This document shows, one piece after another, positions 1 to 5,994 of a stretch of 8,807 nt of DNA. The position numbers and the translations under genes were made by a program. Location: NCBI GenBank assembly GCA_946055445.1, contig CAMGGF010000040.1, positions 1 through 8,807 on the forward strand, written 5' to 3'. How positions within the stretch are numbered: the stretch's first letter is position 1; each line of letters starts with the position of its first letter. The notes beneath the pieces are model-generated. The model did no database searches, had not been told where the DNA came from, and saw only the letters and a program-made list of their open reading frames with translations. Origin of the DNA: an uncultured Ruminococcus sp. (GTDB taxonomy: Bacteria > Bacillota > Clostridia > Oscillospirales > Acutalibacteraceae).

Positions 1-20
1 GCCCTTTTGTTGTGTTTTTC

Positions 21-65
21 CCCTCCGTCACGCGCTTTGCGCGTGCCACCTCCCCGTAAACGGGG
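21..65. repeat. GC-rich double-hairpin intergenic element
   Basis: Two hairpins lie side by side. The first has a perfect 7-bp stem (CACGCGC at 29-35, GCGCGTG at 39-45) closed by a TTT loop. The second has a 5-bp stem (CCCCG at 52-56, CGGGG at 61-65) with a TAAA loop. The flanking CCCCTCCGTCA and CCACCTCCCC wording resembles, from memory, short repeats scattered between genes in many gut Clostridia. No second copy is present in this window, so its repeat status is inference. There is no T-run after either stem on either strand, so it is not a standard intrinsic terminator. Confidence 0.55.
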
Positions 66-72
66 CGGTTGC

Positions 73-92
73 GGAACGGTCAAGACCGTTCC
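73..92. repeat. 20-bp near-perfect palindrome
   Basis: GGAACGGTC at 73-81 and GACCGTTCC at 84-92 are exact reverse complements separated by only AA. It sits between the double hairpin and the longer inverted repeat. It could be a protein-binding dyad or, more likely given its neighbours, part of a dispersed intergenic repeat. The palindrome is read directly from the sequence. The repeat status is not testable from one copy. Confidence 0.6.
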
Positions 93-99
93 CTACGCG

Positions 100-189
100 T
101 TGTCATTCTGAGCCGTTAGGCGAAGAATCTCGTTTCGCACATTTTAACTTTATGCTTTTTGAGATCCTTCGCTATGCTCAGGATGACAA
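100..189. repeat. MITE-like inverted repeat of about 90 bp
   Basis: The left arm (100-131) begins TTGTCATTCTGAGC and ends CGAAGAATCTC. The reverse complement of the right arm (161-189) begins TTGTCATCCTGAGC and ends CGAAGGATCTC. The outer 14 bases match at 13 positions and the inner 11 at 10, with a 7-versus-4 base bulge between them and a 29-base AT-rich centre. The whole unit could fold into one long stem-loop. The wording (tgtcattctgagc ... cgaagaatctc) is, from memory, a very widespread bacterial intergenic repeat. It carries no ORF, so any mobility would need help in trans. It lies about 50 bases past the stop of the sugar kinase and may serve as the 3' end structure of that operon. Confidence 0.75.
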
Positions 190-238
190 ATATAAATAAA
201 AATTTAACACGGGAGGAGAACCATTTTACATACCGCGT

Positions 239-1153
239 TTATTTTGCAAAATAGGCTTGATACAGCGCATGCAATTCGTCCTCGGTGACATAGGCGGACA
301 ACGCGCCGACCGCCGTTACCGCTTTGCCGCCCGTAATGTTACCGTACGCAATGCAGGTGGAAAGCGGCGCGTCGTTTATGAGCCCGTAAATAAAGCCTGC
401 CAAAAATGCGTCGCCCGCGCCTGTCGAGTCGGCGTTTTTGAACGCCGAAACGCTTTTCAAAAAAAACGGTTGTCCGTTTTCACTGCCGATACAACCGTCT
501 TTGTCGACCTTTACAACCACTTTGTCAAAATAGGTATGCAGTCGCTCTGCCGCGCGTTCGGGCGTCGATTCACCCGTGATTTGCAATGCTTCCTTGCGGT
601 TGGGGGTATAATAATCGGCAATTTCCAAGTATTTGCCGTAAGTTTCGAATGACAAATTCTCATCCCAACCGGTGTCAAGCACCATCGTGCTCCCCTCGGC
701 TTTTAACTGTTCATACACAGGTAAAAAGCCGCCGGGCTGCATCAAAACGACTTTTGCGCCTGTTGCCGCTTTGTAAAAGGTTTCCAACGCTTCGGCACTC
801 GGCGCAATACTGCCTTTGCCGTAGGTGAAAAAGGTGCGGTCCTCGGGCAAAATAATCGCCGAGGTAATGTTTAACGGGATTTTATCGCCTGCATACAAAT
901 TGACAGGTGCAACGCCGTTCTCGCGGAATTTTTCTTTGGCAAAACAGGAAAACATATCGTTGCCGAGTTCCGTCGCAATGCGGGTTTCAACGCCTAACCT
1001 GCCCAAATTGATCAGTGTGGCGGGTACGCCGCCGCCGAGTTGCAACGAAAAATCGTTACAGTAAATTTCCTCGCCGAGTTTCGGCAGACGCGGGAAGCCT
1101 TTATACAGCAAATCTACATTGGTTGCGCCTGCACCGGCAACAAAAGCGTTCAT
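239..1153 (-). CDS. PfkB-family carbohydrate kinase
   Basis: This is a cytosolic ATP-dependent sugar (or nucleoside) kinase of the ribokinase/PfkB family, 304 residues, the usual length. The N-terminal part carries the glycine-rich substrate region (LGGGVPATLINLGRLG, about residues 39-54). The C-terminal part carries PfkB signature 2, DSTGAGDAFLAGF (about 242-254), with the anion-hole GAG and the catalytic base Asp248. Two in-frame ATGs lie 6 bases apart. The downstream one (1153) is preferred because GGGGGA sits 6 bases before it, whereas the upstream one (1159) directly abuts that site. The chosen start also makes an ATGA overlap with the GH4 stop. It is the last gene of a three-gene operon behind a glycosidase, so its substrate is probably a sugar released by that enzyme. 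Family assignment is firm; the substrate (fructose, ribose, 2-keto-gluconate or other) is not determinable here. Confidence 0.9.
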   Translation of the reverse strand: MNAFVAGAGATNVDLLYKGFPRLPKLGEEIYCNDFSLQLGGGVPATLINLGRLGVETRIATELGNDMFSCFAKEKFRENGVAPVNLYAGDKIPLNITSAIILPEDRTFFTYGKGSIAPSAEALETFYKAATGAKVVLMQPGGFLPVYEQLKAEGSTMVLDTGWDENLSFETYGKYLEIADYYTPNRKEALQITGESTPERAAERLHTYFDKVVVKVDKDGCIGSENGQPFFLKSVSAFKNADSTGAGDAFLAGFIYGLINDAPLSTCIAYGNITGGKAVTAVGALSAYVTEDELHALYQAYFAK

Positions 1154-2514
1154 TTCCATTCCCCCGTGTATGCTTGATTTAAGTCCAAATACGCCGAAAC
1201 CAATTGCTTGGCGAGCGCATAACTGTTGACAAGCGGATGCAGTGTCAGTGCGTCTGTTGCGGCGGCAACGCTTTTTTCGCGTATGGCAAGACTCGAGAGC
1301 CTTTCGTAGTTTTTCACGCGGCGTATCAGTTCCAAATTCTGTTCGTCCACCTTGCCGAATTTATGCGGCACCGCCTCGCCGTTTTGAATAGCACAGGTGA
1401 TTTCCACAATATCCGTGTCTAAAAGCCCGTCTATCGCTCCGCAGTTCGGCACGCACAAAATCATCGAGCCGCACTCGTTTCGTGCGGCGAGTTCCATAAA
1501 CCGCAACGCAACCCCTGCGTAACCGCCGTTATCTTTGCCGAAAATATCGAATTTCCAAGGGGTTTCGCGGCGCACGCCTGTTTCCGCCGCCATATAGTTG
1601 TTTTCGCGTTCGCCGTAATATGTTTCGAAAATCGCAAGCGCTTTGTCAAAATCCTTTTCTATATCCAAATCCCGAAGTGCCGCGGTCATACGGCGGTTAA
1701 TGTCGGCGATTTGCTCGCCGCGTGTCTGCGGGGCGTTTAAAATGTTCGCCACTGCCTGTTCGCGGTAGTAAAAATAATACAAATATTCGTTTAAAATCGC
1801 CCCGCGTGCTTTTAAGAGCGACGGTTCAAAATACCGCATATCCGTTTTTTTGTAGGCTTCGGGGTTCTGTATCAAGTCTTGCGTAATGTCTTTGCCGCCC
1901 AAAGTGACCGACGAAAAATAAGAAAGGTGATTTAAGCCGTATACCTCGCCTGCGGCACTGCCCTCAGGTGCGCCGTATAATTTTTCAAACGAGCGAAGCA
2001 TACCCGATGGCGCATCGCAAATGCCGTATGTAAAATCGTACCCCATATCCCGCAGGGTTTGACTGACGACGCCTGCGGGGTTTGTGAAATTAAACACCTT
2101 GCAATTCGGTTTTGCAAAGCGTTTCACCTGTTCGCAGTAGTCTTGCAGTGCCGCAACCGAGCGCATCGCAAACGAAAAGCCTGCCGCGCCCGTAGTTTCC
2201 TGCCCCAAAAGGCCTAAATCGAGGGCGATGCGTTCTTCGCGCACGCGCATTTCGTCGCCGCCCGGGCGAATGGTTGTAATACAATAATCCGCATCTGTAA
2301 GCGCTTCGCGGCTGTCCGTAGTCAGCGAAAACCGCAAAGACGGGCAAATGCGCTTGGCGGTTTCTTTGGCGAGCGCGCCGTAAATACGCAGTTTTTCGGG
2401 ATTGTTATCCATAAAGACGAGGTCTTGGATATGCAAATCGTTTGCACGGGCGGCAAGACTGCGCGCCAAAAACAGCGAGCGCACCCCACCGCCGCCGAGT
2501 ACGGCTAATTTCAT
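1150..2514 (-). CDS. Glycoside hydrolase family 4 (phospho-glycosidase type)
   Basis: This 454-residue protein has the full GH4 layout. GH4 enzymes use NAD+ and a divalent metal to oxidise C3 of the sugar and cleave by elimination. Visible motifs are the N-terminal Rossmann loop GGGGVRS (7-13), the TIRPGGDEMR strand (81-90), the LGQETTGAAG loop (103-112), NFTNP (142-146), the metal-ligand Cys in GICDAP (Cys166) and a His in GLNHLSYF (His196). A Tyr-rich segment at 244-250 is where the family's catalytic Tyr is expected. The residues after Cys166 are D-A-P. As I recall, CNVP marks 6-phospho-beta-glucosidases, CDMP 6-phospho-alpha-glucosidases and CHSV alpha-galactosidases, so CDAP is closest to the phospho-glucosidase forms but matches none exactly. 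AAGGTGA is 6 bases before the ATG. It overlaps both neighbours by 4 bases (ATGA). The family call is secure; specificity is open. Confidence 0.9.
   Translation of the reverse strand: MKLAVLGGGGVRSLFLARSLAARANDLHIQDLVFMDNNPEKLRIYGALAKETAKRICPSLRFSLTTDSREALTDADYCITTIRPGGDEMRVREERIALDLGLLGQETTGAAGFSFAMRSVAALQDYCEQVKRFAKPNCKVFNFTNPAGVVSQTLRDMGYDFTYGICDAPSGMLRSFEKLYGAPEGSAAGEVYGLNHLSYFSSVTLGGKDITQDLIQNPEAYKKTDMRYFEPSLLKARGAILNEYLYYFYYREQAVANILNAPQTRGEQIADINRRMTAALRDLDIEKDFDKALAIFETYYGERENNYMAAETGVRRETPWKFDIFGKDNGGYAGVALRFMELAARNECGSMILCVPNCGAIDGLLDTDIVEITCAIQNGEAVPHKFGKVDEQNLELIRRVKNYERLSSLAIREKSVAAATDALTLHPLVNSYALAKQLVSAYLDLNQAYTGEWK
1160..1165 (-). promoter_or_regulatory. Ribosome binding site deciding the kinase start
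   Basis: On the minus strand this reads GGGGGA and lies inside the last codons of the GH4 gene. Its 6-base gap to the ATG at 1153 is normal, while the gap to the ATG at 1159 is zero. It therefore supports the shorter protein. Confidence 0.55.
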
Positions 2515-3491
2515 AAAATCTCACCTTCGTTTGGTTCGTTTACGACATTTTGCGGCTTGCCGCCGAAAAATGCTTTGAAATTGTCTTGTAACACGGACAT
2601 AAGCCGCGCCCGCGTTTCAAAACCTGCCCACGCAATGTGGGGGGTAATCAGGCAGTTTTTTGCTGTCAACAGCGGATTGTCGGCTTTGGGCGGCTCTGCC
2701 GTGAGCACATCTAACCCCGCACCCGCAATCCTGCCGCTGTTTAACGCGTCCGCCAAAGCGCGGTCATCGACCACAGGCCCGCGCGAAGTGTTGATGAGGT
2801 AGGCGGTTCTCTTCATTTTAGAGAGAAATTCCGCGTTCACAAGCCCTTCTGTATTTGCGTTTAACGGGCAGTGCAGTGTGATGAAATCCGCTTCGCGCGT
2901 GATTTCGTCTATGTCGGCCCAACGGAAGTTTTTGCGGCCGCTTTGGTCGGTTTTGTGCCCGGAAGAAGCCAAAATCTGCATATCAAACGCGGCGGCAATG
3001 TCCGCCACACGCTGTCCGATTTTGCCGAACCCGATAATGCCGATTGTTTTGCCTGCGAGTTCCGAAAGCGGCGTTTTCCAAAAGCAAAAATCGGGGCACG
3101 CTGTCCATTCCCCGTTGTGTACCGCCTCGCTGTGTATCGCTACGGCGTTTGTGAAGGCGGTGATAAACGAAAACACAAGTTGCGCCACCGCGCCCGTGGA
3201 ATAGGCGGGAATATTGCAAAGCGGAATGCCCTTCTCGCGCAAATAGGCGCCGTCGGCAATGTTAAAGCCCGTGGACAAAAGCGCGACAAATTTCAAATTC
3301 GGCATACCGTCGATTTCTTCCCGTTCCAGCGGCGTTTTGTTGGTGATGACAATATCCGCGTCTTTACAGCGCGGCACGATTTCTGTGCGCGGGGTGCGGT
3401 CATATACGGTCACTTCGCCGTACTGCCGAAGCCAATCCCACGAAAGGTCGCCGGGATTGGTTGTAAACGCGTCTAAAATGACAATTTTCAT
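2511..3491 (-). CDS. D-2-hydroxyacid dehydrogenase (glycerate dehydrogenase-like)
   Basis: This cytosolic NAD(P)-dependent oxidoreductase interconverts a D-2-hydroxyacid and its 2-ketoacid. It has 326 residues, typical of the family. Visible parts are the N-terminal catalytic domain, including TNKTPL (50-55) and LLSTGFNIAD (71-80), then the dinucleotide loop GFGKIG (154-159). The catalytic triad is Arg237 in NTSRGP, Glu266 in DVLTAEP and His285 in ITPHIAWAG. The opening (MKIVILDAFTTNPGDLSW) resembles glycerate/hydroxypyruvate reductases of Firmicutes. At the end of the second Rossmann strand (ILASSGHK, 173-180) no acidic residue is seen where NAD-preferring enzymes usually have Asp. The reading frame stays open upstream to 3716, but the ATG at 3491 is chosen: AGGAG lies about 10 bases before it, and a promoter sits in the upstream part. 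It is the first gene of the minus-strand operon. Glycerate is the best substrate guess, unproven. Confidence 0.9.
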   Translation of the reverse strand: MKIVILDAFTTNPGDLSWDWLRQYGEVTVYDRTPRTEIVPRCKDADIVITNKTPLEREEIDGMPNLKFVALLSTGFNIADGAYLREKGIPLCNIPAYSTGAVAQLVFSFITAFTNAVAIHSEAVHNGEWTACPDFCFWKTPLSELAGKTIGIIGFGKIGQRVADIAAAFDMQILASSGHKTDQSGRKNFRWADIDEITREADFITLHCPLNANTEGLVNAEFLSKMKRTAYLINTSRGPVVDDRALADALNSGRIAGAGLDVLTAEPPKADNPLLTAKNCLITPHIAWAGFETRARLMSVLQDNFKAFFGGKPQNVVNEPNEGEIL

Positions 3492-3527
3492 CGCAATCAC
3501 ACTCCTCTTACATCTATTGATTTGTAT

Positions 3528-3557
3528 ATTGTACCATAAAATTGCAAACCACAACAA
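3528..3557 (-). promoter_or_regulatory. Predicted sigma-A promoter of the dehydrogenase-GH4-kinase operon
   Basis: Read on the minus strand, TTGTTG (3552-3557) is followed 18 bases later by TACAAT (3528-3533). TGG stands directly before the -10, giving an extended -10 (TGN). Transcription would begin near 3521, leaving a leader of about 30 bases that contains the GAGGAGT ribosome site. No riboswitch or attenuator would fit in that leader. Confidence 0.6.
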
Positions 3558-3563
3558 CAAAAC

Positions 3564-3585
3564 GGAGAAATTTTTTTGTTTTTCC
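3564..3585. promoter_or_regulatory. Possible operator between divergent promoters
   Basis: GGAGAAA (3564-3570) and TTTTTCC (3579-3585) form an imperfect inverted repeat, 6 of 7 bases matching, around an AT-rich centre. It lies exactly between the two -35 elements, a place from which one regulator could act on both operons. The sequence is low in complexity, so this may be chance. No regulator gene is present nearby. Confidence 0.25.
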
Positions 3586-3593
3586 ATATTTTG

Positions 3594-3622
3594 TTGACCT
3601 CGGGCGCGTTTTGTTATACAAT
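3594..3622 (+). promoter_or_regulatory. Predicted sigma-A promoter of the rightward gene series
   Basis: TTGACC (3594-3599) is followed by a 17-base spacer and TACAAT (3617-3622). Five of six bases match consensus in each hexamer. Transcription would begin near 3629, leaving a leader of about 68 bases before the TTG start of the VTT gene. It is the best promoter in the window. Confidence 0.7.
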
Positions 3623-3637
3623 TAGCATAGATTTGTG

Positions 3638-3651
3638 CGCGCTTCGGTGCG
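3638..3651 (+). other. UUCG-capped 5'-leader hairpin
   Basis: CGCGC (3638-3642) pairs with GTGCG (3647-3651), one G-U pair included, around the loop TTCG, giving the very stable C(UUCG)G tetraloop. It begins about 9 bases after the predicted transcription start, and there is no T-run after it. Such hairpins at mRNA 5' ends can protect transcripts from decay. That role is inferred; the fold is read from the sequence. Confidence 0.45.
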
Positions 3652-3680
3652 ATACTATACACAAAAAACCTCTTTCGCAA

Positions 3681-3690
3681 AGGGCGGTGA
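3681..3690 (+). promoter_or_regulatory. Ribosome binding site supporting a TTG start
   Basis: AGGGCGGTGA ends 6 bases before TTG at 3697. An in-frame TGA at 3688-3690 rules out any start further upstream in this frame. The next in-frame ATG would remove the first membrane segment, so the TTG start is the best choice. Confidence 0.55.
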
Positions 3691-3696
3691 CGGCGT

Positions 3697-4443
3697 TTGG
3701 CGCATAAGAAAAACAACCGAAGAAGGCTTTTGAATTTTCTTGGCTGTGTTTTGCTGATTTTGGCTCTGGCGCTGTTTTGCGTGGCACTGCTGTTTCAGGA
3801 CCCGACCTTTGTGGAACACTACGATGAAATTATGCGTTGGCTTTCCGAATTTGAATATTCCGTGGCGACGCTTCCTTACCGCGGGCTTGTGATTGTCGCC
3901 ATATTGCTGATATATCTTTCCAAATCGTTTGTGCCCTTGCCGATTTCCGCCGTCTGCGTGATTGCCGGTATGGCGTTTCCGTTGCCGTATGCGGTGCTCA
4001 TCAACATTGTCGGGTTTGCGCTGTTGTGTATGATTAAATATTTTTGGGGCAAACATATCGGCGGGGGGCTTGTGCATAAACTTTTGTTAAAGAATGCGGA
4101 AATTGAGCGTATTCTCGAAAAAGCCGATGATAAAGCCAAAGGCGGGCTTTTGGTTGGGTTTCGGCTGGTGCCGAGTTTCCCGATTAACACCATAAGCCAG
4201 GTGTACGGCGCAATGCAGTACGATTTGAAATGGTATATGTTGCTGTCGGTTGCGGGATTTTTACCGAAACTTGTTTCATACAGCGTCATCGGCCGCAATG
4301 TATACGACCCGTTCTCTATGGCGTTCATTTTGCCGTTTGTTATTTTGTTCACGATTTCGGGGCTTTCAATGTTCGGCGTGAACAAAATGATTGACATATA
4401 CAACAATAATTTTAAAAAAGATACAGGTATAAAAAAGAGTTGA
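3697..4443 (+). CDS. VTT-domain (TVP38/TMEM64, DedA superfamily) membrane protein
   Basis: This is a 248-residue integral membrane protein. A basic N-terminus (KKNNRRR, 4-10) precedes a first hydrophobic segment at about 11-33, fitting a cytoplasmic N-terminus. The VTT core follows: a helix at about 62-77, the half-buried loop motif SFVPLPISAVCVIAG (77-91), a helix at about 97-113, then FRLVPSFPINTISQVYGA (155-172), which is the second re-entrant signature with its conserved Arg156, and helices at about 180-198 and 207-227. Family members have been linked to lipid scrambling or undecaprenyl-phosphate and lipid-carrier recycling. The specific cargo here is unknown. It starts with TTG. The gene is first behind the strong rightward promoter and ends 16 bases before the galK start, so the two are probably co-transcribed, though no functional link is evident. 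The C-terminal tail is short, polar and Lys-rich. Confidence 0.85.
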   Translation: MAHKKNNRRRLLNFLGCVLLILALALFCVALLFQDPTFVEHYDEIMRWLSEFEYSVATLPYRGLVIVAILLIYLSKSFVPLPISAVCVIAGMAFPLPYAVLINIVGFALLCMIKYFWGKHIGGGLVHKLLLKNAEIERILEKADDKAKGGLLVGFRLVPSFPINTISQVYGAMQYDLKWYMLLSVAGFLPKLVSYSVIGRNVYDPFSMAFILPFVILFTISGLSMFGVNKMIDIYNNNFKKDTGIKKS

Positions 4444-4448
4444 AAGGA
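4442..4448 (+). promoter_or_regulatory. Ribosome binding site deciding the galK start
   Basis: GAAAGGA starts inside the VTT stop codon. The first in-frame ATG (4448) overlaps this site and could not be served by it. The second ATG (4460) lies 11 bases after it, slightly long but workable. The shorter protein is therefore chosen. Confidence 0.5.
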
Positions 4449-4459
4449 TGTTTCACACG

Positions 4460-5740
4460 ATGGCAAACCAACAGGATTTGAAAGCGATGCTTACAAGCGG
4501 GGCACTTGATGAAAGACTGCGCCGCGTGTATGTGACCGATTCGGAAGTAGAGGCGCAGTATGCGCGCTACGCCGCAGTGATTGACGCGTTTTCGGAACTT
4601 TTCTCGGGCGAGCGTGACATTCGGTTGTTTTCCGCCCCCGGCAGAACCGAAGTCGGCGGCAACCATACCGACCACAACCACGGCAGAGTGCTTGCGGCGG
4701 GCATCAATCTGGATGCGATTGCGGCGGCGGCGAAAAATGACGACAATGTTGTGCGCGTCAAAAGCGAAGGCTACCCGATGGATGTGGTGGATTTGTCCGA
4801 TTTGTCGGTACAGCCGTCGGAACTCGGTCATTCCCCGGCGCTTGTACGCGGTGTGTGCCAAGGCTTTTTGAATTACGGCTATAAAATCGGCGGGTTTGAC
4901 GCAGCAACGGCGTCACGCGTGCTGTCGGGCTCGGGGCTTTCGTCCTCGGCGGCATATGAGGTGCTCGTGGGCACAATGCTCAACTACCTTTACAATGACG
5001 GCAAGGTAGATGCGGTGACCATCGCGAAAATCGCACAGTACGCCGAAAACGAATATTTCGGCAAGCCCTGCGGCTTAATGGACCAAACTGCTTGTTCGGT
5101 TGGCTCGTTTGTCACGATTGATTTTAATGACCCGCAAAACCCCGAAATTGAAGAAGTGAAATTTGACTTTGCCGCTTGCGCACACGCGCTTTGCATTGTG
5201 GATACAAAAGGCAGTCACTCGGATTTGACCGACGAATACGCCTATATCCGCGAGGAAATGGAAAGTGTGGCGCAGTATTTCGGCAAAAAGGTTTTGCGCG
5301 AAGTGCCCGAAGCGGAATTTTACAGCGAAATCGCGTCGGTGCGCAAACGCGTCGGCGACCGTGCGGTGTTGCGCGCCATGCATTTCTATGCGGATAACGC
5401 CCGCGTGTTAAAAGAGGTTGACGCGCTTCGTGCAGGCGATTTTGAAGCGTTTAAGCAATACATACTCGAAAGCGGCAATTCCTCGTATATGTATAACCAA
5501 AATGTGTTCTCGGTCAAAAAACCGCAGGAACAGCCCGTGTCTTTGGCGCTGGCGATTTCCCAGCGCGTTTTGGCAGGGCGCGGCGCGTGGCGCGTACACG
5601 GCGGCGGCTTTGCGGGGACCATTCAGGCATTTGTACCGCTGGATTTGCTGGATACTTACAAATCCGAAATTGAGCGTGTGTTCGGCGAGGACGCGTGCTA
5701 TGTGTTGTCTATTCGCCCGGTCGGCGGCGCGGAAATATAA
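4460..5740 (+). CDS. galK: Galactokinase-type GHMP sugar kinase
   Basis: This cytosolic ATP-dependent kinase is expected to make galactose-1-phosphate, the entry step of the Leloir pathway. It has 426 residues from the ATG at 4460; the usual length is 380-430. All three GHMP motifs are present: the sugar-binding signature GRTEVGGNHTDHNHG (61-75) with Arg62 and Asp71, the ATP loop LSGSGLSSSAA (155-165), and the C-terminal RVHGGGFAGT (378-387). The catalytic base is Asp208 in CGLMDQTACSVG. A Tyr in the usual sugar-contact region is at 260. One oddity is that the signature reads GGN-H-T-D-H where classical galactokinases have GEH-T-D-Y, so the Glu that contacts galactose is Asn here. I recall such variants in clostridial proteins annotated as galactokinase, but galactose as substrate is less certain than the family. 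No galT or galE is adjacent. It follows the VTT gene by 16 bases. Confidence 0.8.
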   Translation: MANQQDLKAMLTSGALDERLRRVYVTDSEVEAQYARYAAVIDAFSELFSGERDIRLFSAPGRTEVGGNHTDHNHGRVLAAGINLDAIAAAAKNDDNVVRVKSEGYPMDVVDLSDLSVQPSELGHSPALVRGVCQGFLNYGYKIGGFDAATASRVLSGSGLSSSAAYEVLVGTMLNYLYNDGKVDAVTIAKIAQYAENEYFGKPCGLMDQTACSVGSFVTIDFNDPQNPEIEEVKFDFAACAHALCIVDTKGSHSDLTDEYAYIREEMESVAQYFGKKVLREVPEAEFYSEIASVRKRVGDRAVLRAMHFYADNARVLKEVDALRAGDFEAFKQYILESGNSSYMYNQNVFSVKKPQEQPVSLALAISQRVLAGRGAWRVHGGGFAGTIQAFVPLDLLDTYKSEIERVFGEDACYVLSIRPVGGAEI

Positions 5741-5759
5741 AAAAAGAGCAGTGTGTGGT

Positions 5760-5975
5760 ATGCAGAAACAAGACGGTAAGGGCGGTAATTCCGTACCCGT
5801 ATCCGATACAGCGGAAAAGATGCGTTTTTTAAGGCCTTGTCCGAAACGAAGTAAGACGGTAAAAAGGATTTTGCGTATGCACGCAGAAGAATTACCCGAC
5901 CAATCCGGTGAAACGGTTGCGAAAAACGGATTTTATATCGTGCAAGCGGACAATATGGATTTGCCGAACGCATAA
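5760..5975 (+). CDS. Hypothetical small protein, doubtful
   Basis: An open frame of 71 codons fills most of the 254-base gap between galK and the first peptidase, and ends 19 bases before that peptidase's ATG. I do not recognise it. The middle is basic (RPCPKRSKTVKR, 25-36) and the C-terminal third is acidic. There is no membrane segment, signal peptide or zinc-type Cys cluster. The ATG at 5760 has no convincing ribosome site. An internal ATG at 5877 has AAAGGA 8 bases before it and would give only 32 residues (MHAEELPDQSG...). This frame is also open back into galK in a different phase, so its openness is weak evidence. It could be a real small operon gene, a short peptide from 5877, or decayed non-coding sequence. 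Confidence 0.3.
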   Translation: MQKQDGKGGNSVPVSDTAEKMRFLRPCPKRSKTVKRILRMHAEELPDQSGETVAKNGFYIVQADNMDLPNA

Positions 5976-5994
5976 AAAGAGGAAGTGCATCGAA

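Noticed and set aside
209..224. Ribosome-site-like GGGAGGAG on the + strand near the kinase stop
   Set aside because: No ATG, GTG or TTG follows at a suitable distance, and the frame beginning at the ATT that follows stops after about 21 codons inside the antisense of the kinase.
2871..3476. 201-codon open frame on the + strand opposite the dehydrogenase
   Set aside because: It is antisense to a gene with a full catalytic triad and cofactor loop, its protein is Arg/Cys-rich with no recognisable motif, and there is no ribosome site. It is a shadow of GC-biased codons.
3492..3716. Longer N-terminus for the dehydrogenase
   Set aside because: The extra 75 residues would cover the predicted promoter, are unlike the family, and the ATG at 3491 has its own ribosome site and a standard family opening.
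3876..4466. 196-codon open frame on the - strand opposite the VTT gene
   Set aside because: The + strand has matching VTT motifs, a promoter and a ribosome site; this frame has none of these.
5418..5759. Open frame overlapping the end of galK and continuing into the small ORF
   Set aside because: The part inside galK is out of frame with a conserved kinase and looks like shadow sequence. Only the tail from 5760, or from 5877, was kept as a doubtful gene.
5776..5802. Small dyad around GGTAATTCCGTACC as a terminator after galK
   Set aside because: The stem is only 4 bp, with no T-run following, so termination between galK and the peptidases is not supported.
5908..5994. Longer N-terminus for the first M42 peptidase
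   Set aside because: The added 29 residues are Lys/Arg/Cys-rich and unlike M42 N-termini, while the ATG at 5995 follows a good ribosome site.
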